Positions 16,491-23,888 of a stretch of 43,606 nt of DNA are shown piece after piece. The stretch lies in the NCBI GenBank assembly GCA_049472395.1, contig JBLIRR010000049.1, positions 1 to 43,606 of the forward strand, given 5' to 3'. Below the pieces are notes generated by a model. It ran no database searches, was not told where the DNA came from, and saw nothing but the letters and a program-made list of their open reading frames with translations. The DNA comes from JBLIRR01 sp049472395. GTDB taxonomy: Bacteria > SZUA-182 > DTGQ01 > JBLIRR01. The first letter of the stretch is position 1. Every line of letters begins with the position of its first letter. The translations under genes were made by a program, and so were the position numbers.

Positions 16491-18374
16491 TTATCCCCCC
16501 ATCGCACTATTTATAATCTCCTGTATATCAGCCACATCCACTATTCCGTTACCATTCACATCAGCAGCCTCACGCCAGTCCTGACTTTCCAGAATATGAT
16601 TCACACAGGCCTGGATGTCCTGAATATCAACCCTGCCGTCGTTGTTTACATCGCCCGAAAGAGCAGCCGTCGATTGCCCATAAAAACGAAGCTTTGCGGG
16701 TATGTCTCCATCCATCGGATTTACATCCGGACCGATCGGAGGCCAGGACGTCTGGCCGAACCAGGCCGGTTTGGATGCAAGATACAGGGAATCGGGAAGA
16801 TTAGGACCGCCGTCTGAGCCCTGGCAGCCCGGCTCGCCTGGGTCATCACACCGTTTAGTCGAATTGGTTGCGTAATCGTAATTCATATGTCTGAGCATTG
16901 TATTGAAAGCCCCGGGGTCCGCAACACAGCTACCCGAGCTCTCATAACCGGTCCGGTAGATAAGCCTATCCCCGAAATACTGGCAAGCGTCACTGTCTTC
17001 ATATCTGTTATGATACCCGCTTGTGCCGAGTACATTGCCGAGATAGTTGTGATAATGGCAATTCTTTTCAGTACCTACGGTAAGGATATTATTGATCTGA
17101 GATTCATCGGCGATGCCGTTGATCATATATTTACCAATGATCCTGTTTCTGAAAAGAGTGTTATGCGAATAGCTTCCCCAATACTGGTCAAAATAGGCGG
17201 CCTCCAGCTCGTTGCCTTCCCATAGATTGTACGCGGTATGCGCTCCGTGGTGCGAGGCGCCGATACCAAGAAACCATGTTGCCTGCACATTCGTACGATG
17301 AGCGTCGTATATATAGTTATACCCCACAACATTCCCCGACGCGCCCCAGGCAAACATAGGCCCATCGGCAAGATACTCATATATATTGTTCTCAATCAGG
17401 AATCCCGAGTTATACATACCTATCAATGTCCCGTAGCAATCGTTGGAATCCCACCGGTCACTTATACATTTTGATATGATACTGTCCCTGAGCTCAAAGC
17501 GATAATTATCCCAGAACTGAGCGCAGCGGGAGCCGCAATTCTCAATCTTGATATTCCTGGCCCAGCAATTAGCCGTATGATAGGCGGTCAGGGGAATCCT
17601 GCCGCTTGTATTATCAGAACCGACATTTCGTATTGTCAGGTCCTCAACTCCTGAATAGTGGGATACCATACCGCTGGGAGTCCGCGCGCCAAGGGGCTGC
17701 ACCTGGGGCATGTTCCCGCTTGAAAAGGTAAAGTACATTTCGGGAGAAATTGTTATGGTGTTGCCGCTCTTGTCGACAACCTTGACTATCTGCCCGCGCA
17801 CCCGCGTTCCATTCTCCCTGCCGCACCAGGTACACGTCCCGTATCCTGTCTGCGTTACCGGAATCGACGGATCATTCAGCTCATCAATTTTTATGTAGGA
17901 ATTGACATTGATCGAACTGGCATCGGCAAGTACGAGCTGGGTTGAGCCTTTGGTATATCCGGAAACGATATCAATCGAGGAAAACTCCCCGTATTGAGCG
18001 CCAATCCTTACAACTTCGTCCATATCTTCCGCCAATAACACGGTTTTATCCACCCCGGCTCCGCGCAGCGTCTTGTTTGAACCGAGAGCGATGCCTGATG
18101 TAAGGGTATAGTTCCCGGCCGGCAGATACGCGACCCCTTCAGGCGGAGTGTTGTCAATACAGTCCTGAATGGGCCCTGATGTATCTGTCCCGTCAGCATG
18201 GACCCCGTCTGACGCGACACAATCCCTGCTGGTGACGCGGTTGGGTATGCCGCCTTCAACACCGACATTTCCCTCCCATTGTATCACTCTTTCCGGGGGA
18301 ATGAGCTCAGCTGACAATACGCATGGAATAATAAAATATAATGCAAAAACAATAAATTTAAAAAATCTAGTCAT
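16491..18374 (-). CDS. pectate-lyase-superfamily beta-helix protein with C-terminal dockerin
   Basis: A 627-residue protein starting at 18374 with GGAGG 7 bases upstream. The signal peptide ends around CVLSAE. The mature region resembles Pectate_lyase_3 proteins (DGTDTSGPIQDCIDNTPPEG, VAYLPAGNYTLTSGIALGSN), then beta-helix coils with YFDQYWGSYSHNTLFRN. It is a paralogue of the protein at 1018-2844, sharing organisation, the central TWCG/GWCG region and the pre-dockerin segment (SLYLASKPAWFGQTSWPPIG). The dockerin is GDVNNDGRVDIQDIQACVNH, linker ILESQDWREA, DVNGNGIVDVADIQ. It is translationally close to the downstream PL6 lyase, so the pair is probably one operon. The substrate is unknown. Confidence 0.9.
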   Translation of the reverse strand: MTRFFKFIVFALYFIIPCVLSAELIPPERVIQWEGNVGVEGGIPNRVTSRDCVASDGVHADGTDTSGPIQDCIDNTPPEGVAYLPAGNYTLTSGIALGSNKTLRGAGVDKTVLLAEDMDEVVRIGAQYGEFSSIDIVSGYTKGSTQLVLADASSINVNSYIKIDELNDPSIPVTQTGYGTCTWCGRENGTRVRGQIVKVVDKSGNTITISPEMYFTFSSGNMPQVQPLGARTPSGMVSHYSGVEDLTIRNVGSDNTSGRIPLTAYHTANCWARNIKIENCGSRCAQFWDNYRFELRDSIISKCISDRWDSNDCYGTLIGMYNSGFLIENNIYEYLADGPMFAWGASGNVVGYNYIYDAHRTNVQATWFLGIGASHHGAHTAYNLWEGNELEAAYFDQYWGSYSHNTLFRNRIIGKYMINGIADESQINNILTVGTEKNCHYHNYLGNVLGTSGYHNRYEDSDACQYFGDRLIYRTGYESSGSCVADPGAFNTMLRHMNYDYATNSTKRCDDPGEPGCQGSDGGPNLPDSLYLASKPAWFGQTSWPPIGPDVNPMDGDIPAKLRFYGQSTAALSGDVNNDGRVDIQDIQACVNHILESQDWREAADVNGNGIVDVADIQEIINSAMGG

Positions 18375-18391
18375 ACGGTTACCTCCATATA

Positions 18392-18969
18392 CTACTTGAA
18401 TAAAATATTCACAATCTCCTGCACATCCAGCACATTCACAAGTCCATCTTCGGTTACATCGGCGGCCCCGCGCCAGTCATGTCTGCCGAGAATATGGTTT
18501 ACGCAGGCCTGGATATCCAGGACATCAACCACACCGTCACGGTTGACGTCCCCTTTTTAAGGGGGTAATTGATCCAAACTCGAATGCTCCTAAATCCCAT
18601 ATACCGCCCCGTATGTTTCCATCTTTGTCCTTCGTGAAAAGATCAAATTTCTAACACGCAGTATTCCGCTCCGTTGATTCTCCAAAGCCCCGTATCACTC
18701 GCGCCAGAAGCATTGACGGCTATGTATGAAATATGATTATAATCTCCCGTCAGAGCGGCTGTGCCTTCAAAAACAGGAATGTCATCTCTATCGGCAGTGG
18801 TAACAAAAAAATAGTTTGAACCGGCCGCTTTCCCCGGTGTGGCGGCTGAACCGTTACGGTTAGCGGAACCATCGTTATTGTTATTTCCGGTATCATCACC
18901 ATTGTCGCATATTTCATCATCCCCGCAATCTTTATATGACACGACCGCCGTTGTGTTGATTGGCCTCAT
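18392..18969 (-). pseudogene. decayed beta-helix/dockerin gene
   Basis: Three reading-frame pieces join into one former gene. 18643-18969 encodes SNYFFVTTADRDDIPVFEGT and ends LWRINGAEYCVLEI. A second frame gives DLFTKDKDGNIRGGIWDLGA and FEFGSIT, the usual beta-helix terminus. A third gives a full dockerin (KGDVNRDGVVDVLDIQACVN, HILGRHDWRGAA, DVTEDGLVNVLDVQEIVNIL) up to TAG at 18392. The second break lies at a run AAAAAGGGG near 18553-18562, a likely slippage site. No signal peptide or ribosome-binding site is found at the 5' end, so that end is also lost. It sits directly upstream of the 16491-18374 gene. Confidence 0.75.
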
Positions 18970-19036
18970 TGGCTTTGATCATGATCTCCATACACTACCA
19001 CCTGCCACGTTCCGGAATAAAATAATAAAAAAATTC

Positions 19037-19503
19037 TTAATTCTCTATTGTGTGAATAAAGCAACCATTAAGAGCTTCCATCATCTCATCTATATCCTCA
19101 TCTTCACTGCTCTCTTCTGAATCATCATCAGCGCCACCTGAGCTAATAGTGATGGACTCATCCACAGTGCTGAGAGAAATGGAATCGGCATCAGGATCTG
19201 AGGCTACAGCATTGCTAATAGAGAGAGCGACTTCCCCTGCAGAAGCTGAGGCATTAATATCAAAACTTATGATAGCAATCGTTCCATCTGCAATGCTATT
19301 TTGATTAAGGCCATACACAATAGTTCGGATCGTTCCGGTTGATGGGGTAGAAGGGGTGATGTCTTTTCCTGCATCGAGCGTAACCTGACCTGCAGTTACC
19401 TCATTAAAGGTAAGCTGGGCAGCATCGTAGCTTACATCAAACTGAAGTGCGGCAACATTCTCCTCTGCGCCAGTCATAAGATCAACAGATAAAAGCACAC
19501 CCT
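19037..19503 (-). pseudogene. 5'-truncated cohesin gene, duplicate of 9920-10504
   Basis: The remaining frame encodes about 155 residues of a cohesin (NVAALQFDVSYDAAQLTFNE, GTIRTIVYGLNQNSIADG), the acidic linker SGGADDDSEESSEDEDIDEM and the terminus LNGCFIHTIEN. Its DNA is very similar to the gene at 9920-10504 over about 470 bases; I count roughly 30 differences by eye. Similarity stops abruptly at 19503, so the signal peptide and first cohesin strand are missing. An internal ATG (19498) exists, but the product could not be exported by Sec without a signal peptide. It lies 25 bases downstream of the GspE-type gene. Confidence 0.8.
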
Positions 19504-19527
19504 ACGAGAGTGCTCTATTAAGGCTGT

Positions 19528-22128
19528 CTAACTTCCGCATTGTACGTTCTGCCTGTGGATTGTGGTTTCATTGAATTCTAAGACCTCGGTATACTTTTTA
19601 TATAATCCCGGGCCCTTCTCATATGGAGAGGCAGGCGGCTTAGATCGCTCATCTGGCAAGCCCTCTTTTTCTGTAAGAAACCCGAGTAAAGAGGGCTTCT
19701 CCCAAAATCTTTTCTTCCTCTCCCTCGTCGTCCCTGTATGTCCGGCCTTTAGGCTCATGTCAATTCCAGATGAGGGAAGTAAATAATGAATAAGTCGAAG
19801 GCTCTCTTCTCTGCCGGGCTTATGATAAGGGATAACGGAGTCTTCCAGAATTAAAGTTTCCAGGTAAATTCTTATCCTTCCCTTTTCTATCCGAAGACAA
19901 ATTTCAATAAATTCAGCACCAAGGGTAGTCTCCAGGCGTTTTACCGCACCCATTATAAATTCACTAAAAGACTCCCTCAATGTAGAAGGAACTATCTGGC
20001 CTATCCTCTCCATCAGTTTCTGATATTCCTCAAAAACCATATGTAGCCGGTCGATTTCCATCCCCATAGAGGCAGTTTCTATGCGTATCCTGTATATCTC
20101 GCCCTCTGGCAAAAGAGCGGATTCACTCCCGGATAATTGCAGCACTTGAAAGCTCGTGGGCATTTGTTTTGAGAAGCCTTGGGAGAGGTCTCCTTGAGAG
20201 CTCTTCAGGTTTGGATTTTTTTCGCAAAGGGTGATAATTTCTTCAACACTGCGAGGGGCCAATAAATCAGTTTCATTATAAAACACAACCCGAAGGACCT
20301 CTTCAAGAGAGGTAATACCTTTCAAGGATTTGTACAAACCATCCTCACGCATGGAGACCAGTTTTGCCTCTGTCCGAGCAATCATTCTGATTTGCCGGGA
20401 TGTTTTTCTTGAAAGAATAGCATCACGGATTGCATCATTTACCAAAAGGACCTCATGGATAGCAGTGCGGCCTATAAAACCTATATCCCCGCACACAGAA
20501 CATCCGACAGGCTCATAAAAAGTATATCTGGACGCTGATTCCACATCCACATTAAAACATTCTAAAAGAGCCTCGCTTGGTTCATAAGGCCTTTTACAAT
20601 GGGGGCAGAGGACCCGCACAAGACGCTGCGCGATAATGGAAATCACTGTGGAGGATATTAAGAAGGTATCGATTCCCATGTCCATAAGGCGCAAAAGGGC
20701 CCCTGTGGTATCATCGGTGTGGAAGGTACTCAACACCTTATGCCCTGTGAGGGCTGCCTGGATGACAGCTTGAGCTGCTGTTGAATCCCGGATCTCACCG
20801 ACCATGATCACATCCGGGTCCTGACGCATCATGGATTTAAGGAATTCTACATATGAAAGCCCTAATTTATGTTCAAGCTGTCCCTGAACAACGCCATCAA
20901 TGGCATATTCAATTGGATCTTCCACAGTGATAATGGCCCTTTTCCCGTCATTCAAGTAATTAAGAGAAGCATAGAGGGCGGTTGTTTTTCCACTCCCCGT
21001 GGGTCCTGTCACAAGGATGATTCCTGATGGTTGATCCAACAAACGCTTGAGTTTATATTTGTTGGCAGGAGAAATTCCCAATGCATTCAGATCGATCAAT
21101 TCGCTTTCACGGTGCAGAATACGAATCACCACATTTTCACCATACGCAGATACATACACCGATACCCGAAGGTCCACCTCCTTGCCAATAATGCGAGCTT
21201 GAATACGGCCATCCTGATGCCTCCTCTTCTCCGTTATATCGAGTCTACAGAGGCTCTTTATTCGGGAGACAACGCTGGGAGCTAACGTGATGGGAAGATC
21301 CGTCTTATGCCGCAATATTCCATCGATGCGATAGCGCACCCGAAAACAGCGTTCCTTAGGCTCGAGATGTATATCACTCGCCCCTTCCATAATGCCATTG
21401 GCGATGATATAGTTTAAGATACTGACGATATTATCCCCTTCCTTTGTGATATCCATATTGCCAATAATAAGGTTTTTGCTGCTGTCATCAAACTGTTTTC
21501 CTTTCTTTGTACGGCCCTTTCGAAAGTATTGCGTGATTGCATTTTTAATCTCTCCCGAAAGAGCTACAGCAGGCTCTATTTGACAATTAAAAATATTGCC
21601 AAGAGTATGGAGTGTATCCTCATCAAGGGGATTACTCATAATAACCGTGAGGACATTATCCTGTTTGAACGCAGGTAGTACCTCGTATTTTAATAAAAAC
21701 TGCTCATTCATTTTCCCAAGAAGCGTTTTATCTATAAGGCGAAAGTCAGGGACAATCTTAGGGACCCCCAGCTGTATCGTGAGCGTATTGACCAACGTCG
21801 TCTCAGTGAGAAATCCCATAGTAATGAGTATATCTCCGAGCTTTTTCTTCTGAACTTTTTGCAGTTCTAATGCTTTATCAAGTTGATTCTCCGAGATCAA
21901 ATTCAGGTTGACAAGAAGCTCTCCGAGAGGGATCCGCTTTTTATATTTATTGAGTATCCAATTGAGCTGTGCCCTGCTGATCACGCCCAATTCAATAAAA
22001 AGCTCTCCTAATGGCTTATACTCTCTCTGGGTTTTCTGAATGAGGAGCACCTGTTTGAGCTGCTCTTTCGTAACAAGACCCTCTTCAAGGAGCAATTCGC
22101 CGACTTTTCGCGTGTCCTGTGAGCCCAT
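19528..22128 (-). CDS. GspE/PilB-type secretion or pilus ATPase with C-terminal extension
   Basis: An 866-residue cytoplasmic ATPase of the type II secretion / type IV pilus family. Residues 8-110 contain four LGELL-type repeats of the GspE/MshE N-terminal kind (KVGELLLEEGLVT, PLGELFIELGVIS, PLGELLVNLNLIS, KLGDILITMGFLT). The ATPase core follows, with Walker A GPTGSGKTT (375-383), Walker B region DPDVIMVGEIRD (437-448), the His-box TGHKVLSTFHTDD and the zinc cysteines C508, C511, C543, C546. Family members usually end near here. This protein continues for about 250 residues (618-866) with no domain I recognise. No pseudopilin, GspF or secretin gene is in the window, so the machine it drives is unknown. 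It lies 38 bases downstream of a response regulator and is probably cotranscribed with it. Confidence 0.92.
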   Translation of the reverse strand: MGSQDTRKVGELLLEEGLVTKEQLKQVLLIQKTQREYKPLGELFIELGVISRAQLNWILNKYKKRIPLGELLVNLNLISENQLDKALELQKVQKKKLGDILITMGFLTETTLVNTLTIQLGVPKIVPDFRLIDKTLLGKMNEQFLLKYEVLPAFKQDNVLTVIMSNPLDEDTLHTLGNIFNCQIEPAVALSGEIKNAITQYFRKGRTKKGKQFDDSSKNLIIGNMDITKEGDNIVSILNYIIANGIMEGASDIHLEPKERCFRVRYRIDGILRHKTDLPITLAPSVVSRIKSLCRLDITEKRRHQDGRIQARIIGKEVDLRVSVYVSAYGENVVIRILHRESELIDLNALGISPANKYKLKRLLDQPSGIILVTGPTGSGKTTALYASLNYLNDGKRAIITVEDPIEYAIDGVVQGQLEHKLGLSYVEFLKSMMRQDPDVIMVGEIRDSTAAQAVIQAALTGHKVLSTFHTDDTTGALLRLMDMGIDTFLISSTVISIIAQRLVRVLCPHCKRPYEPSEALLECFNVDVESASRYTFYEPVGCSVCGDIGFIGRTAIHEVLLVNDAIRDAILSRKTSRQIRMIARTEAKLVSMREDGLYKSLKGITSLEEVLRVVFYNETDLLAPRSVEEIITLCEKNPNLKSSQGDLSQGFSKQMPTSFQVLQLSGSESALLPEGEIYRIRIETASMGMEIDRLHMVFEEYQKLMERIGQIVPSTLRESFSEFIMGAVKRLETTLGAEFIEICLRIEKGRIRIYLETLILEDSVIPYHKPGREESLRLIHYLLPSSGIDMSLKAGHTGTTRERKKRFWEKPSLLGFLTEKEGLPDERSKPPASPYEKGPGLYKKYTEVLEFNETTIHRQNVQCGS

Positions 22129-22166
22129 TATTAAAGTTTCCTCACCATCTGATCCATTTCCTGCGA

Positions 22167-23582
22167 TTATCCTTCTTGTTGAAATGATTTTTGCGGTTGG
22201 GCGTTGGCGAAAAAGTTCTCGCCACTCTCATGGATTTCTTGGGCAAACTGGCATATTCCGGTTTCAAGGGACAGGTGGATTTCCAAATCCAAATGCGCAG
22301 TAAGATTGTCAGTAAGATGTGCACAAATTCTCTTTTTTGCCTCGTTGGCCTTCTCTATTGAAGCCCCAGGGTGCAAGATTGCAAAAGATGCCATTTCATA
22401 GCGTGCGACGATATCTGATTTACGGACAACTTCAAGAATCAAATTTTCTATAACGCTTATTAAATGAGCTATCTCAGGTGAGTCAAACTTTTTGATGATC
22501 TCATGAAAATTGCTCACCACAATAGTCATAAGAGTAATAGGGTATCCATTTCTTATTGAAGACGCCATCTCCCGGTTAAGGCATGCCATAAAATAGGCCA
22601 TGGAGCCATGGCCGGTCACTGCATCAATAATAGACAATTCCTGGACCCTTTCAAATAAAATCTTTTTCTCTATCACATTCTTGGCAAGACTAAGTATCTC
22701 TTGGGCTTCTTCATCAGGAGGCCCGAATTCACTATTTTCAAAGGCAAGTACACTGCACAAGCGACTATTGTCTTCTGCAAAAATATACACCGCATCTGTA
22801 TCTTCCTTTATAGTGTACTGGCCAGTGGAGGATAATAAGAGGGTCTGTTCCAAATGTTTCGGGTGAATGAAGATTTTATGCTGCCGCTGCAGATGTCCCA
22901 ATATAAGGCCTTTCACCTTTTCTAGCCGCTCTTTTTCAACCTGTTTTTTTTGATAAAAATAGATATGTCCATAATGATCATAGAGAAGTAACGCTGCCCC
23001 TAAGCTAAAACTATACAGGGACTCGAACATGGTCATAATAGCCATAATAATATCATGTGTTGACAAACGATATATATCAATCATATTCAGTTCATTCAAA
23101 ATCTTAGCCCTCAGAAGTTCCTTTTCCAGAATTGTGCTCACTACATTCAAAATTCCATAGTCATCAAGATTGGGGATACTACTTGTTGGTGAAAGCAGCG
23201 GAGATTTGACGGTATCTTTTCCCCCATAGCGTTGGAGCACTCTTTCAAGTTCCATCTGATTAATTGGCTTTTGTAAGTATTCATCACCGCCACATACACG
23301 GCTCCAATAGCGGCTAATCGGTTCACCGGATGAACCCATAAGGATGATGGGTATAGTATTGGTTGATGGATCATTTTTTAATATTCGTGCGACCTGATTA
23401 CCGCTCAATCGGGGAAAGGATACATCCAAAAATATTACATCTGGTGACTTTTCAAAAGTCATACGAATAGCCTCAATACCATCGTCACATGTATAGAGTT
23501 CGACGTTGTGGTTCACCAATAGTGCCTTAATGGAATCTTTCGATCCCTCTTTGCTCTCCCCGAGAATGACCTTTGAAGTCAT
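22167..23582 (-). CDS. response regulator with degenerate GGDEF domain
   Basis: I place the start at 23582 (MTSKVILGESKEG), giving 471 residues; upstream in-frame ATGs up to 23669 are possible but would add a segment that receivers lack. The receiver domain (1 to about 120) has the phosphoacceptor Asp in DVIFLDVSFP and the conserved Lys in EYLQKPI. A middle segment (about 140-300) may be GAF-like. The C-terminal region (IIDAVTGHGSMAYFMACLNR, SDIVARYEMASFAILHPG) follows the GGDEF fold, but the signature that should read RYGGDEF is RYEMASF. Cyclic-di-GMP synthesis is therefore unlikely. It probably regulates or senses for the adjacent GspE/PilB ATPase 38 bases downstream. Confidence 0.85.
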   Translation of the reverse strand: MTSKVILGESKEGSKDSIKALLVNHNVELYTCDDGIEAIRMTFEKSPDVIFLDVSFPRLSGNQVARILKNDPSTNTIPIILMGSSGEPISRYWSRVCGGDEYLQKPINQMELERVLQRYGGKDTVKSPLLSPTSSIPNLDDYGILNVVSTILEKELLRAKILNELNMIDIYRLSTHDIIMAIMTMFESLYSFSLGAALLLYDHYGHIYFYQKKQVEKERLEKVKGLILGHLQRQHKIFIHPKHLEQTLLLSSTGQYTIKEDTDAVYIFAEDNSRLCSVLAFENSEFGPPDEEAQEILSLAKNVIEKKILFERVQELSIIDAVTGHGSMAYFMACLNREMASSIRNGYPITLMTIVVSNFHEIIKKFDSPEIAHLISVIENLILEVVRKSDIVARYEMASFAILHPGASIEKANEAKKRICAHLTDNLTAHLDLEIHLSLETGICQFAQEIHESGENFFANAQPQKSFQQEG

Positions 23583-23834
23583 AGTATCCCGCTGCCTGTT
23601 CTTTGCTATTTTTTTACAAATATCCTTAACTATTATTATCGACATTGAGAAGAGAAAAAAACTGCTCACTATTATTCTATAATATAATATGATAATAATT
23701 TTTCTCGCTGTAAGATTAAAGTAAGATTAAAGTGAGATTACAGTCAAGACCAACGCGCAGTTTCATCCTGCTGTTTAATTGCAAAGTATACTTGCGGCAC
23801 ACTTTTAACTTGAGTTCGTTATATATTAGGCAGA

Positions 23835-23864
23835 CGCCGGCTGCTCTATTGAGGGCAGCCGGCG
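23835..23864 (-). terminator. strong hairpin downstream of the VIT/vWA gene
   Basis: A perfect 10-bp GC-rich stem (CGCCGGCTGC / GCAGCCGGCG) with a 10-base loop lies 24 bases past the stop codon of the 23889-26273 gene. No clear T-run follows in the minus direction, so it may be an atypical terminator or an mRNA 3'-stabilising structure. The remaining bases between 23583 and 23888 hold no gene. Confidence 0.6.
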
Positions 23865-23888
23865 AGATGAGAGAGGACCAACTATCTG

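Noticed and set aside
1018..18374. Dockerins as ordinary EF-hand repeats or calmodulin-like proteins
   Set aside because: Each has exactly two 22-residue-type loops, a C-terminal location and a conserved helix pattern, and cohesins lie next to them; this is the type I dockerin pattern.
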